Made by a program: the position numbers and the translations under genes. Below are positions 20,416-29,815 of a stretch of DNA of 64,000 nt, in pieces. Origin of the DNA: Rahnella laticis. GTDB taxonomy: Bacteria > Pseudomonadota > Gammaproteobacteria > Enterobacterales > Enterobacteriaceae. Location of the stretch: the NCBI RefSeq assembly GCF_015644585.1, contig NZ_JADOBI010000015.1, forward strand, positions 37,751 to 101,750, written 5' to 3'. Position 1 is the first letter of the stretch. Each line of letters starts with the position of its first letter. The notes below the pieces were generated by a model. The model was given only the letters and a program-made list of their open reading frames with translations, was not told where the DNA came from and searched no databases.

Positions 20416-21639
20416 TCAGCCTTGTTGCTTATTTACGCTGCTTAAAACGGTTTCAACACCTGAGACATATTTTTCAATAGCAAACCTTTCACGAACCACA
20501 GAGTTTGCCTGTAGCGCAATTTCATTTCTCAGGTGTTCGTTCAGATACAGGGTTTTCATATGGTTGAAGAGCATCTCAATATCGCCATATTCGAAGAGCA
20601 TGCCCGTTTCTGTATTTTTGACGAGTTCAGCAGTACCGGTGACATTTGAGCCAATAACCGGTGTTTTAAGTAACATCGATTCTAAAACGACCCGCGGCAA
20701 ACCTTCGCTTTTAGAACCTAAAATAAAGGTATCGAAAGCTGCCAGATATTCCAGTGCATTGTGCTGAAAACCGGTAAAGACGACTTTATCCAGAATGTTC
20801 AGGGTTGATGCCTGTTGGATCAGCTTACGAAGATTAGGGCCTTCGCCGACAAAAACCATCTTCCATTTTGCTTCAGGGAACGTGCGGTTAAATTTATCCA
20901 GTGCCAGCAAAGTAAACTGATGCGCTTTACGGTTGATCAGTGAGCCGATGCTGCCAAAGATGAAGGTTTCTTCGGTTGTCCCGAGCGTCTCACGGATATT
21001 TTTCCCATCTGGCAAAGGCTGGTTGATATCTATCCCATTGAAGACGGTGAAGCATAATTCCTTACGAACGCCGCGTCTTAGCAGTTGTTCCTGCACACCC
21101 TGAGAAACCGAAATTATACTGTGGCAGAATTTGTTCACGATACGTACAACATCCCGGCTAAGAACAGGCTCAATGCGACAATGTTGGACAATCTGTGTCG
21201 GTAAACCGTCAGTAGAATAATAGCCTTCCACATTAGAGCTCGGCTGATTATTCATATATAAAATATCAAACTGGCCGAGTTCAAGCAGGGAGTGGATTTT
21301 GCGAATATTAGGGTTAATTCGCCAAATTTTGTCGACAGCGTAAATGGCTTTTTGACGTAAATTGCTACTGAAGAAAAACAGCGTTCTTAAAACTTCTTTG
21401 CTGATTTTTGCCCAGGTCGGCTGCTTTGCCTGAGGAATAAAAAACACCGGTACATTCAATGAGTTTAATATCTGACCGATGGTTTCTCCGTTGTCACGGG
21501 CGTAATCGTTGTAGAAGCAGCAACTGATTTCGAATTTATCGCGATCGATTCTTTTCAGCAGTTCTAACATGCTGTTAGTTCCGCCTCCCCATTCTTTGCC
21601 GCTATCCAGCAGCAGAATTTTAAATCGATCTTGCCCCAT
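20416..21639 (-). CDS. Glycosyltransferase family 4
   Basis: A 407-residue GT-B glycosyltransferase: LLLDSGKEWGGGTNSMLELL near the N-terminus (glycine-rich acceptor loop), FGSIGSLINRKAHQ and VGEGPNLRKL in the donor domain, and EGLPRVVLESMLLKTPVIGS, the E-x7-E type signature of family 4. It heads a two-gene unit inserted between tdh and yibQ. A hairpin holding a TATAAT sequence lies about 50 bases upstream of its start. The base composition is AT-richer than the flanking housekeeping genes. Donor and acceptor are unknown. Confidence 0.75.
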   Translation of the reverse strand: MGQDRFKILLLDSGKEWGGGTNSMLELLKRIDRDKFEISCCFYNDYARDNGETIGQILNSLNVPVFFIPQAKQPTWAKISKEVLRTLFFFSSNLRQKAIYAVDKIWRINPNIRKIHSLLELGQFDILYMNNQPSSNVEGYYSTDGLPTQIVQHCRIEPVLSRDVVRIVNKFCHSIISVSQGVQEQLLRRGVRKELCFTVFNGIDINQPLPDGKNIRETLGTTEETFIFGSIGSLINRKAHQFTLLALDKFNRTFPEAKWKMVFVGEGPNLRKLIQQASTLNILDKVVFTGFQHNALEYLAAFDTFILGSKSEGLPRVVLESMLLKTPVIGSNVTGTAELVKNTETGMLFEYGDIEMLFNHMKTLYLNEHLRNEIALQANSVVRERFAIEKYVSGVETVLSSVNKQQG

Positions 21640-21679
21640 CGGTTAGTGCTCCTGCTCAGTCTGAATAAGATAATTAGCA

Positions 21680-21697
21680 GCCTCCATTATAGGAGGC
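21680..21697 (-). promoter_or_regulatory. Possible promoter -10 within a GC-rich hairpin
   Basis: GCCTCC and GGAGGC form a 6-bp stem whose loop region reads TATAAT on the minus strand (21691-21686), 47 bases upstream of the GT4 start. No good -35 hexamer was found 16-18 bases further up. Confidence 0.4.
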
Positions 21698-21744
21698 AAA
21701 CTCTATAAGCTCTACCTCTTTGATATGTTCATTAAAATCTTTAT

Positions 21745-21760
21745 ATTCAATATATTGAAT
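21745..21760. repeat. Perfect 16-bp AT-rich palindrome
   Basis: ATTCAATATATTGAAT is its own reverse complement. It lies between yibQ's stop and the GT4 start, upstream of the glycosyltransferase unit. It may be an operator for a dimeric regulator, or chance in AT-rich DNA. Confidence 0.45.
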
Positions 21761-21822
21761 GAATTTTTAAGAACTATCCATCGGGCTTATAGTTGTAATC
21801 TGAAGGCTAATCTGGCGAACGC

Positions 21823-22773
21823 CTATTTTTTGATGAGTCCGACCCAAACCCCATATTGCCGTTCTGCGAACTGAATGGCTGGAAGCGATTGCAGGCTTTC
21901 TCCCACGACGGTAAACAAGCTGCCGGCATAAACTGGCGGTACAGGATGTTTGGTCCGGCACTGGCTGATGCCTTTGCGTGATGGTTTGGCAGGCGGGATA
22001 TTTACCGGTTTGCCGGAAGGTGCGCTGCGCTGGGCTTCATCCAACAAATCACTTGGGCGCACCAGCACAATATCTGACGGTAAATTTGGCAGCATTTGTT
22101 GCAGCACTTTTACCGTCGTCGGGTGCGGGTGGCCGATGGCGATCGCATAACCATTTTTGCGGGCTAACTGAATTGCGCGCTCGAACTGGCGGCGGATTTC
22201 GGCTTCATTCTGCACATCATCTAAAAAGACATTGCGCTTGATGACTTTCACTCGGGTGCCCTGAGCGGCTTTGACCGACTGAGTATTGCCGATCGTCATG
22301 CTGTCGAGGAAGAAGAGGTTATGGGCGTTCATGGCCTGCATGACGTTTTCCATGCCAGACAGGCTGGAGGTCATGGCGCTGCCCATATGGTTATTGATGC
22401 CGATGGCGTAAGGGATATTACTGATAGCCTGATCGACAATGCGCTTCACTTCAGCTGCACTCATGGACGGCGTCAGCGTATTTTTTTCCAGCGGTTGCTT
22501 ACTCAGCGGCGCCATCGGCAGGTGGATCAGGATTTCACGTCCCTGCTGATGGGCCTTGTTCATCATCATCTGCGAATCTGGCGCATTGGGGAAAATCGCT
22601 ACGGATACCGCTTTTGGCATCTGAAGTACCTGGTTTTCCTCATGCTGGCGATAACCAAAGTCATCTATCAGGATGGATAACTTCGCTGCCTGAACCTGAC
22701 AAACGAATAACGCAGTACCACAAAGGGCAGCTAAAACGGACTTTTTATATCGCAATGCTATCTTCCCAACCAC
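21823..22773 (-). CDS. yibQ: Divergent polysaccharide deacetylase family protein YibQ
   Basis: A 316-residue exported protein of the divergent polysaccharide deacetylase family; its function is not settled. A signal peptide (KKSVLAALCGTALFVCQVQA) precedes the conserved KLSILIDDFGYR, LIHLPMAPLSKQPLEKNTL, INNHMGS and IGHPHPTT segments. The start is uncertain: GTG at 22773 overlaps envC by 16 bases, and a TTG six codons later has a GGGA site upstream. It is coupled to envC as in E. coli, which suggests a part in cell-wall turnover. Confidence 0.88.
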   Translation of the reverse strand: MVGKIALRYKKSVLAALCGTALFVCQVQAAKLSILIDDFGYRQHEENQVLQMPKAVSVAIFPNAPDSQMMMNKAHQQGREILIHLPMAPLSKQPLEKNTLTPSMSAAEVKRIVDQAISNIPYAIGINNHMGSAMTSSLSGMENVMQAMNAHNLFFLDSMTIGNTQSVKAAQGTRVKVIKRNVFLDDVQNEAEIRRQFERAIQLARKNGYAIAIGHPHPTTVKVLQQMLPNLPSDIVLVRPSDLLDEAQRSAPSGKPVNIPPAKPSRKGISQCRTKHPVPPVYAGSLFTVVGESLQSLPAIQFAERQYGVWVGLIKK

Positions 22774-24023
22774 GGCTGTGGATTGACTGCCTGACCCTGA
22801 CGACGAATTTCAAAATACAGCGATGGCTGGCCCTGTCCGCCGCTGTTTCCAACTTTAGCAATGGCCTGACCGGTTCTGACCTGGTCCCCGACGCTGACTA
22901 ACGCATCCTGATTGTATCCGTACAGGCTCATATCACCTTTGCCGTGATCGATGACCACAACCAGCCCGTAACCTTGCAACCAGTCAGCCAGAATGACACG
23001 ACCGTCGGCAATTGCGCGGACGTCGCTGCCCTCTCTTGCTGAAATAACAATACCTTTCCAGCGTAGTTCACCCTGAAGCTGTTCGCCGAAGCGATGTATC
23101 AACGAACCGTTAACCGGCCACATATTCTGGCCGGATGGTCTTCCCAGACCGCCGGTTCGTGCCATCAGTGATTGCTCACTTTGGGTCGGTTTATAGGTGG
23201 TGCCGGTTTTCTTCGCCTGCTGCTCTTTCGCCCGGACGGCGGCGGCTTCGCGCGCTTCCTTTTCGGCCCGGGCTTTTGCTGCACGTTCAGCGGCGGCAAT
23301 TTTATTCTGCAAGCTGGCTTCGTTGGCGCGCAACTCGGTCAGGCTTTGCTCATCTTTTTGCAACGAGGATTCCAGCGCCGTCAGCGTTTGTTTTCGCGCC
23401 GAACGGGCCTGCTCAAGTTTTTGTTGCTGCGTCTGCTGCTCGCCTAACAGGCTTTTTTGCTGGGTCTCTTTCGATTGCAGGGAAACCCGCTGTTCGGCCA
23501 GTTTGGTACGCGTTTGTTTAAGTTCTTCGATGGTTTTCTGGCGGGCTTCATTCAGATAGCCAAAATAGGCCATGATGCGTTCGCTGCGTTCGGTCTCTTC
23601 ACCGCTTAACAGCAGTTGCAGGCCTTTATGCTGGCCGATACGGAATGCCGCATCCAGCTGCTTTGCAAGAATGGCTTCCTGCGTTTTCTGCTGTTTTTGC
23701 AGTTTATCGATAGAGGCATTCAGCCCGGCGATATCTTTATTCAGCGTCGCCAGTGTCGACTGTGTCCCGCGTAACTGAGTGCTGGCTGAGGCAATGGTTT
23801 TTTCCTGTGCCTGCAACTGTTGCAACAACGTTCCGCGCTGCTGTTTCTGCTGCTTTACGCTTTTCTCTTTTTCCGCAATGTTCTGCTGAATGGTTTTGAG
23901 CTGATCTTTGTTTTCGTCAGCGTGCACACTCACGGAGAGGGTTAACAATGAAGCGCAAAGTAATAAGGCAGGAGATGGGAAGGCAGATACGGCCTTGTCC
24001 TGAGCGGAAAGGCGGGTTCTCAT
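22758..24023 (-). CDS. envC: Murein hydrolase activator EnvC
   Basis: Periplasmic septal factor that activates amidases AmiA and AmiB at division. A signal peptide (ending SVHA) is followed by a long coiled coil (about residues 35-270, rich in K, E and Q) and a C-terminal LytM/M23-like domain ending RRQGQAVNPQPWLGR. The usual catalytic HxH zinc residues of active M23 peptidases are not all present, as expected for an activator. I chose the ATG at 24023 (421 residues, near E. coli length); an upstream TTG would add 21 residues, and neither has a clear ribosome site. Confidence 0.94.
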   Translation of the reverse strand: MRTRLSAQDKAVSAFPSPALLLCASLLTLSVSVHADENKDQLKTIQQNIAEKEKSVKQQKQQRGTLLQQLQAQEKTIASASTQLRGTQSTLATLNKDIAGLNASIDKLQKQQKTQEAILAKQLDAAFRIGQHKGLQLLLSGEETERSERIMAYFGYLNEARQKTIEELKQTRTKLAEQRVSLQSKETQQKSLLGEQQTQQQKLEQARSARKQTLTALESSLQKDEQSLTELRANEASLQNKIAAAERAAKARAEKEAREAAAVRAKEQQAKKTGTTYKPTQSEQSLMARTGGLGRPSGQNMWPVNGSLIHRFGEQLQGELRWKGIVISAREGSDVRAIADGRVILADWLQGYGLVVVIDHGKGDMSLYGYNQDALVSVGDQVRTGQAIAKVGNSGGQGQPSLYFEIRRQGQAVNPQPWLGR

Positions 24024-24134
24024 CAGGCTGAAATGAATGAATTTGCTCAAACTTTTTTCCGCTTGTCGACCGTGGATGATAGACAATATGGCTGTCCCTT
24101 ATCTTATCGTAACACTAATCAACCGGCTGATGCA

Positions 24135-24173
24135 CAAACAAAAAAGGCGTACCAGCCTGCGCTGATACGCCTT
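24135..24173 (-). terminator. Terminator between gpmM and envC
   Basis: AAGGCGTA / TACGCCTT makes an 8-bp stem with a 14-base loop, followed on the minus strand by a T-run. It ends the gpmM transcript, so envC-yibQ needs read-through or its own promoter. Confidence 0.8.
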
Positions 24174-24195
24174 AAATTCGCTTTCTTAGCGGAAA

Positions 24196-25740
24196 TTAGC
24201 GCGCGATAAACAGCGGTTTGCCGCTCATTTCGGCCGGGATTTCCATCCCCATCAGGGAGAGCATGGTCGGTGCAATATCAGACAATTTCCCGCCTTCGAT
24301 GGCTTGCGCGTTGCCGCCCACGTAAATCAGCGGAACCGGCAGGCTGGTATGTGCTGTGTGCGCCTGGCCGGTTGCCGGGTCACGCATTTGCTCTGCGTTA
24401 CCGTGATCGGCGGTGATCAGCAGTTGGCCGCCGACCGCTTTAACCGCATCCACAACCTGAGCAACACAATGATCCAGCGCTTCTACCGCATTGACGGCAG
24501 CATCATAAACGCCGGTATGCCCGACCATATCGCCGTTCGGGTAGTTACAGATAATCGCGTCATATTTGCCACTGGCGATCGCACCCAGCAATTTATCGGT
24601 CAGTTCTGCTGAACTCATTTCCGGTTGCAGGTCGTAGGTCGCGACATTCGGTGATTTAACCAGAATGCGGTCTTCGCCTTCAAACGCATCTTCCATGCCG
24701 CCGTTGAAGAAGAAGGTTACGTGCGCATATTTCTCAGTTTCGGAGATACGAAGCTGAGTTTTCTTATGCGCCATCAGCCATTCGCCCAGCGTGTTTTTCA
24801 GAGATGCAGGCGGATACGCGCAGGCAGCTTTAATATCAGCGGCGTATTCGGTAAGCATGATGAAATCGCCGAAGTTAATCACTTTTTCACGGGCAAAACC
24901 GTCGAAGTCGGTGTTAATGAAGGCGCGGGTGATTTCACGTGCACGGTCAGCACGGAAGTTCATAAAGATCATCGCATCGCCGTCATTGATTGCCGCGTTT
25001 TCTTCGCCGGCAGCCTGCAACACGGTAGGTTTCACGAACTCGTCATTTTCGTCACGGGCGTAAGCGGCCTGCAAGCCTGCCAGAGCGTTATCTGCGGTGA
25101 ACGCGCCTTTGGCCTGAGACATCAGGTCATAAGCCAGTTGCACGCGATCCCAGCGGTTGTCGCGGTCCATTGAATAATAACGGCCGACGATAGACGCGAT
25201 GCGGCCGGAGCCGATTTCTGCAAACTTCTCGGAGAAACGCTTCAATGCGGCTTCGGCGCTGCGTGGAGGCGTGTCGCGGCCATCCAGGAATGCGTGCAGA
25301 TAGATGGCTTTCGCGCCACGGCGGTGAGCCAGTTCTACCATCGCCATGATGTGGTCTTCGTGGCTGTGAACGCCACCCGCAGACAGCAGACCCATAATGT
25401 GAACGGCTTTGCCCGCGCTGATTGCGCGATCAACCGCACCGGTCAGTACGCTATTATTAAAGAAGTCGCCTTCTTTGATTTCTTTATCCAGGCGGGTGAG
25501 ATCCTGATAAACGATACGGCCCGCGCCTAAATTGACGTGGCCCACTTCGGAGTTGCCCATCTGGCCATCAGGCAGGCCTACGTCAAGGCCTGAAGCAGCA
25601 ATCAGGGTGTGAGGCTGAGTCGCCCACAGCTTATCCATGACCGGGGTTTTTGCATTCAGAATCGCGTTATCTTGTTGTTCTTCGCGAAATCCGTAGCCAT
25701 CAAGAATAACCAGAACCATCGGTTTTTTATTGCTCGACAT
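24196..25740 (-). CDS. gpmM: 2,3-bisphosphoglycerate-independent phosphoglycerate mutase
   Basis: Manganese-dependent glycolytic enzyme interconverting 3- and 2-phosphoglycerate. With the start at [17 protein letters not shown] the product has 514 residues, exactly the E. coli length; the frame stays open upstream without conservation. The phosphoserine nucleophile is Ser64 in [18 protein letters not shown], and metal ligands are visible in ITADHGNAE and THTS-like C-terminal segments. It diverges from yibN across a 304-base gap. Confidence 0.97.
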   Translation of the reverse strand: MSSNKKPMVLVILDGYGFREEQQDNAILNAKTPVMDKLWATQPHTLIAASGLDVGLPDGQMGNSEVGHVNLGAGRIVYQDLTRLDKEIKEGDFFNNSVLTGAVDRAISAGKAVHIMGLLSAGGVHSHEDHIMAMVELAHRRGAKAIYLHAFLDGRDTPPRSAEAALKRFSEKFAEIGSGRIASIVGRYYSMDRDNRWDRVQLAYDLMSQAKGAFTADNALAGLQAAYARDENDEFVKPTVLQAAGEENAAINDGDAMIFMNFRADRAREITRAFINTDFDGFAREKVINFGDFIMLTEYAADIKAACAYPPASLKNTLGEWLMAHKKTQLRISETEKYAHVTFFFNGGMEDAFEGEDRILVKSPNVATYDLQPEMSSAELTDKLLGAIASGKYDAIICNYPNGDMVGHTGVYDAAVNAVEALDHCVAQVVDAVKAVGGQLLITADHGNAEQMRDPATGQAHTAHTSLPVPLIYVGGNAQAIEGGKLSDIAPTMLSLMGMEIPAEMSGKPLFIAR

Positions 25741-26044
25741 GTCAATTGACCTCAATTTGAAAGATGAAATGCTCAATAGGCTCGCCAGCTCGATGTGAAA
25801 AACAGGCGTGGCTAAGTGCATTTAAGCGGGCTGATTTTACCCCAGCGCTGAAAGGGGAATAGCCGTGGGAGATCAAAGATGGGGCGCGGCGGGAGTTAAC
25901 TTTCGGCATAAAGGCGTGTTAATTTTTCGGGATGTGCCGCAGTTTGTGGCATTAGCCCGCGCATACTGGCTGTATTTGCGCCGACGCGCAGGTATACTCT
26001 GAAGCCTTGAATTTTCCCCCAACTGACGGGAGTTGCTACACCCC
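25741..26044. promoter_or_regulatory. Intergenic region between gpmM and yibN
   Basis: This 304-base gap must hold divergent promoters. On the plus strand a TATACT -10 lies at 25993-25998, but the bases 17 upstream (CTGTAT) are a poor -35. No clear minus-strand promoter, hairpin or small gene was seen. Confidence 0.4.
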
Positions 26045-26476
26045 ATGCAAGATATTATGCCATTCATCAGTGCGCATCCGGTTCTCAGCCTGGCGTGGGT
26101 TGCGTTACTGATTGCAGTAATTGTGACCACCTTTAAAACACGTTTTTCTAAAGTGAAAGAGATCACGCGTGGCGAAGCAACCCGCCTGATCAACAAAGAA
26201 GATGCTGTTGTTGTCGATGTTCGCGCGCGTGAAGAATTCCGCAAAGGCCACATCGCAGAATCCCAAAATGTGCTGAGTGCAGACATTAAAAACAATAACC
26301 TGGGCGAACTAAGCAAGCACAAAGCGCAACCGGTTATCGTTGTCTGTGCCACCGGCCAGACTTCCCGCACGGCGGCAGAAGGCCTGATCGCAGCAGGTTT
26401 CGAACGTGTTTTCACGTTGAAAGAAGGTATCAGCGGCTGGAGCGGTGAAAACCTGCCTTTAGTTCGCGGTAAGTAA
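26045..26476 (+). CDS. yibN: Membrane-anchored rhodanese-like protein YibN
   Basis: A 143-residue protein with an N-terminal membrane helix (about residues 12-30) and a cytosolic rhodanese domain. The active-site loop [10 protein letters not shown] contains a cysteine at 101, so sulfur-transferase chemistry is possible. As I recall, the E. coli homologue has no cysteine there. I chose the ATG at 26045, giving the E. coli length, over a TTG four codons upstream. It heads the run yibN-grxC-secB-gpsA. Confidence 0.9.
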   Translation: MQDIMPFISAHPVLSLAWVALLIAVIVTTFKTRFSKVKEITRGEATRLINKEDAVVVDVRAREEFRKGHIAESQNVLSADIKNNNLGELSKHKAQPVIVVCATGQTSRTAAEGLIAAGFERVFTLKEGISGWSGENLPLVRGK

Positions 26477-26529
26477 GATTCAGACCCCGTCGCAACGGCA
26501 CTAAAATCTACGACTCAGAGGTGGAACCC

Positions 26530-26781
26530 ATGGCTAAAATTGAAATCTATACCAAGGCAACCTGTCCTTACTGCCATCGTGCGAAAGCCCTGCTCAATAG
26601 CAAAGGCGCTTCATTTGATGAAATCGCTATTGATGGTGACGCAGATACGCGTGAAAAAATGATCGCCCGCAGCGGTCGTTCGACTGTTCCTCAGATTTTT
26701 ATCGACGGGCAGCACGTGGGCGGTTGCGATGATTTACATGCACTTGATGCGCGTGGTGGCCTTGACCCATTACTGGGTTAA
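26530..26781 (+). CDS. grxC: Glutaredoxin 3
   Basis: Glutathione-dependent thiol-disulfide oxidoreductase of the cytosol. The 83-residue thioredoxin fold has the dithiol active site CPYC at residues 12-15, the cis-proline TVPQIF and the GGCDD glutathione contact. The ATG at 26530 follows a GAGG site and matches E. coli; an ATG three codons earlier is less likely. It lies between yibN and secB, the conserved order. Confidence 0.97.
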   Translation: MAKIEIYTKATCPYCHRAKALLNSKGASFDEIAIDGDADTREKMIARSGRSTVPQIFIDGQHVGGCDDLHALDARGGLDPLLG

Positions 26782-26845
26782 TGCCGATAGCCGCGTATTT
26801 TCATTAAGTGTTTAAAAGGACTATTAACTCGAGGGTACTACTCAC

Positions 26846-27316
26846 ATGTCAGAACAAAACAACACCGAGATGGCTTTCCAGATCCAACGTATTTACACCA
26901 AAGATATTTCTTTCGAAGCGCCAAATGCTCCTCAGGTTTTCCAGCAGGACTGGCAGCCGGAAGTGAAACTGGATCTTGATACGGCTTCCAGCCAGCTGGC
27001 TGAAGGCGTATACGAAGTCGTCTTGCGTGTGACCGTAACGTCTTCACTGGGTGACGAAACGGCATTCCTGTGCGAAGTTCAACAGGGTGGTATCTTCACT
27101 ATCTCCGGTATTGATGGCAACCAGATGGCACATTGCCTGGGTGCATACTGCCCGAACATCCTGTTCCCGTATGCGCGTGAGTGCATCACCAGCCTGGTTT
27201 CACGCGGTACCTTCCCGCAACTGAACCTGGCACCTGTTAACTTCGACGCTCTGTTCATGAACTATCTGCAACAGCAAGCTGAAGGCGAAGGTGCTGAACC
27301 GCATCAGGATGCCTGA
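26846..27316 (+). CDS. secB: Protein-export chaperone SecB
   Basis: Tetrameric cytosolic chaperone that keeps preproteins unfolded and hands them to SecA. The 156-residue sequence is typical throughout, including the [16 protein letters not shown] beta strand and the C-terminal helix and tail ([10 protein letters not shown]). Its stop overlaps the gpsA start by one base (TGATG), coupling the two genes. Confidence 0.98.
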   Translation: MSEQNNTEMAFQIQRIYTKDISFEAPNAPQVFQQDWQPEVKLDLDTASSQLAEGVYEVVLRVTVTSSLGDETAFLCEVQQGGIFTISGIDGNQMAHCLGAYCPNILFPYARECITSLVSRGTFPQLNLAPVNFDALFMNYLQQQAEGEGAEPHQDA

Positions 27317-28335
27317 TGAAAACCGTCAATGCGTCAATGACTGTTATCGGTGCCGGATCTTACGGCACCGCTTTAGCTATTACTCTTGCCAGAAATGGCC
27401 ATCCCGTTGTGCTCTGGGGTCACAATCCCGACCACATCAATGCCTTACAACAAGCCCGTTGTAATCAGGAATTCCTTCCTGATGTTCCGTTCCCCGATAA
27501 TCTGCTGCTCGAAACCGATCTGTCTGTCGCATTAGCGGCCAGCCGCAATGTGCTGGTTGTCGTGCCGAGCCACGTTTTTGGTAACGTCCTGCGTCAGCTG
27601 AAACCGCATTTGCGGGCCGATGCGCGCGTAGTGTGGGCGACGAAAGGGCTTGAGGCGGAAACCGGACGTTTGTTGCAGGATGTCGCGCGTGAAGAGCTGG
27701 GTGATGCGATTCCGCTGGCCGTGGTTTCCGGGCCGACGTTTGCCAAAGAACTGGCTGCCGGCATGCCGACAGCGATTTCACTGGCCGCCACCGATGCGAG
27801 CTTTGCGGAAGATCTTCAGCAGTTACTGCATTGCGGCAAGAGTTTCCGGGTTTACAGCAATCCTGATTTTATCGGTGTACAGCTTGGCGGCGCGATTAAA
27901 AACGTCATCGCCATTGGTGCCGGTATGTCCGATGGGATTGGTTTTGGCGCGAATGCCCGAACTGCGCTGATCACCCGTGGTCTGGCCGAAATGACCCGTC
28001 TGGGCTCCGCACTGGGTGCTGATCCTGCGACATTTATGGGCATGGCGGGGCTGGGCGATTTGGTGTTAACCTGCACAGACAACCAGTCACGTAACCGTCG
28101 TTTCGGCATTATGCTGGGACAGGGCAAAGATGTTCAGACTGCTCAGGACACTATCGGTCAGGTTGTTGAAGGCTATCGCAACACGAAAGAAGTACGGGCG
28201 CTGGCTCAGCGTAATAACGTTGAGATGCCTATTACGGAACAGATTTACCAGGTGTTGTACTGCGGTAAAGATGCCCGTGAAGCGGCCATCAGTCTGCTTG
28301 CCCGTGCGAGCAAGGACGAAAAACACAGCCACTGA
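27316..28335 (+). CDS. gpsA: Glycerol-3-phosphate dehydrogenase [NAD(P)+]
   Basis: Reduces dihydroxyacetone phosphate to sn-glycerol 3-phosphate for phospholipid synthesis. The 339-residue protein opens with the Rossmann motif [12 protein letters not shown] and has the catalytic lysine region [17 protein letters not shown] and the substrate-binding GLGDLVLTC. The start is coupled to secB. A terminator-like hairpin separates it from cysE. Confidence 0.98.
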   Translation: MKTVNASMTVIGAGSYGTALAITLARNGHPVVLWGHNPDHINALQQARCNQEFLPDVPFPDNLLLETDLSVALAASRNVLVVVPSHVFGNVLRQLKPHLRADARVVWATKGLEAETGRLLQDVAREELGDAIPLAVVSGPTFAKELAAGMPTAISLAATDASFAEDLQQLLHCGKSFRVYSNPDFIGVQLGGAIKNVIAIGAGMSDGIGFGANARTALITRGLAEMTRLGSALGADPATFMGMAGLGDLVLTCTDNQSRNRRFGIMLGQGKDVQTAQDTIGQVVEGYRNTKEVRALAQRNNVEMPITEQIYQVLYCGKDAREAAISLLARASKDEKHSH

Positions 28336-28353
28336 AAGGCGACATGAAGCATA

Positions 28354-28389
28354 GCCACCTTGTTGGGTCTCCCGACAGGGCGGCTTTTT
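28354..28389 (+). terminator. Terminator or attenuator between gpsA and cysE
   Basis: A long imperfect stem (GCCACCTTGTTGGG against CCCGACAGGGCGGC, with G-U pairs and one A-C mismatch) is followed by TTTTTATT. Confidence 0.7.
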
Positions 28390-28423
28390 ATTATCAAAAC
28401 CTGCTAAGTCGTAAGGAAAAGTG

Positions 28424-29245
28424 ATGTCGCTAGAAGAATTAGAACTGGTCTGGAATAACATTAAATCAGAGGCGAGAGCACTGGCTGAGTGTGAACCGAT
28501 GCTGGCCAGCTTTTTCCACGCGACGTTACTCAAACATGAAACGCTGGGCAGCGCGCTGAGCTACATACTGGCTAACAAGCTGGGCAACCCAATTATGCCG
28601 GCGATGGCGATTCGTGAAGTGGTCGAAGAAGCTTACCGCAACGACGAGCAAATGATCCTCTCTGCTGCCCGCGATATTCTGGCGGTGCATCAGCGCGATG
28701 CGGCGGTCGACAAATTCTCCACGCCTTTGCTTTACCTCAAAGGTTTTCATGCGCTTCAGGCTTACCGCATCGGTAACTGGCTGTGGAAGCAGGATCGCAA
28801 AGCGCTGGCGATTTATTTCCAGAACCAGATTTCTGTCTCCTTCGGCGTGGATATTCACCCGGCGGCGCGTATTGGTTGCGGCATCATGTTTGACCACGCC
28901 ACCGGGATTGTCATTGGTGAAACGGCCGTGGTTGAAAACGATGTATCGATTCTGCAATCGGTCACGCTCGGGGGGACGGGTAAAACCGTCGGTGACCGCC
29001 ATCCGAAAATTCGTGAAGGCGTGATGATTGGCGCGGGCGCGAAAATCCTCGGCAATATCGAAGTGGGTGCAGGGGCAAAAATCGGGGCGGGTTCTGTGGT
29101 ATTGCAATCTGTTCCGGCGCACACCACGGCGGCAGGCGTTCCTGCACGCATCGTCGGGCGGCCAGAAAGCGAACGACCTTCAATGGATATGGATCAGCAT
29201 TTCAACGGTATTGCGCAGGGTTTTGAATTCGGCGACGGTATCTGA
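28424..29245 (+). CDS. cysE: Serine O-acetyltransferase
   Basis: Makes O-acetylserine from serine and acetyl-CoA, committing serine to cysteine synthesis; the family is feedback-inhibited by cysteine. At 273 residues it has an N-terminal helical domain, then a left-handed beta-helix of hexapeptide repeats (DIHPAARIGCG onward) including the catalytic His in FDHATG, and the C-terminal DQHFNGI...FGDGI tail that in E. coli binds the CysK sulfhydrylase. I prefer the ATG at 28424 to the GTG one codon earlier. Confidence 0.97.
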   Translation: MSLEELELVWNNIKSEARALAECEPMLASFFHATLLKHETLGSALSYILANKLGNPIMPAMAIREVVEEAYRNDEQMILSAARDILAVHQRDAAVDKFSTPLLYLKGFHALQAYRIGNWLWKQDRKALAIYFQNQISVSFGVDIHPAARIGCGIMFDHATGIVIGETAVVENDVSILQSVTLGGTGKTVGDRHPKIREGVMIGAGAKILGNIEVGAGAKIGAGSVVLQSVPAHTTAAGVPARIVGRPESERPSMDMDQHFNGIAQGFEFGDGI

Positions 29246-29253
29246 CAGATTTC

Positions 29254-29279
29254 CGATGGCATGTTCTTGCATGCCATCG
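29254..29279. terminator. Hairpin between convergent cysE and trmL
   Basis: CGATGGCATG and CATGCCATCG form a perfect 10-bp stem with a 6-base loop. On the plus strand a T-rich stretch follows a few bases later. It probably terminates cysE. Confidence 0.7.
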
Positions 29280-29304
29280 TTCACTTCATTTTTTCTCTTC
29301 CGGT

Positions 29305-29778
29305 TTACTCTTTGAGTAAAGCACCTGGATATCCCAGCTGGCGCCAGGCCTCGTAAACCACCACAGAAACAGCATTCGACAAGTTCATGCTGCGGCTTTC
29401 TGCGAGCATCGGAATACGGATTTTATGCCTGGCGGGCAGTGCATCCAGGATCGTGGCGGGCAGGCCGCGCGTTTCCGGGCCGAACAGCAAAAAATCATTG
29501 TCCTGATAGCTGACGCCGCTGTGAGCGGGCGTACCTTTGGTGGTCAAGGCGAACAGACGTTGCGGTTTTTCGCTGCTGAGAAAAGCGTCGTAGTTTGCGT
29601 GATGTTTGATGTGAGCGAATTCGTGATAATCGAGCCCGGCACGGCGCAGGCGCTTATCGTCCCAGCCGAAACCCAGCGGTTCGATGAGGTGAAGCTGACA
29701 TCCGGTGTTGGCACACAAACGGATGATATTGCCGGTATTTGGCGGGATTTCTGGTTCAAATAAAACGATGTTAAGCAT
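29305..29778 (-). CDS. trmL: tRNA (cytidine/uridine-2'-O-)-methyltransferase TrmL
   Basis: Methylates the 2'-OH of the wobble nucleotide 34 in certain leucine tRNAs. At 157 residues it is a minimal SPOUT enzyme: [24 protein letters not shown] at the N-terminus and the knotted SAM-binding end with FGPETRGLP and [16 protein letters not shown]. It converges on cysE as in E. coli. On its other side is cpxA, an arrangement differing from E. coli. Confidence 0.96.
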   Translation of the reverse strand: MLNIVLFEPEIPPNTGNIIRLCANTGCQLHLIEPLGFGWDDKRLRRAGLDYHEFAHIKHHANYDAFLSSEKPQRLFALTTKGTPAHSGVSYQDNDFLLFGPETRGLPATILDALPARHKIRIPMLAESRSMNLSNAVSVVVYEAWRQLGYPGALLKE

Positions 29779-29815
29779 GCGTCCCCCTGATAGAGGGACG
29801 CAGAATAGCAGAAAC

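Noticed and set aside
23135..23559. Long plus-strand frames within envC
   Set aside because: Shadows of the repetitive coiled-coil coding sequence; arginine-, serine- and alanine-rich products with no family resemblance.
25873..26415. 180-codon minus-strand frame across yibN
   Set aside because: Antisense to conserved yibN, with low-complexity product and no ribosome site.
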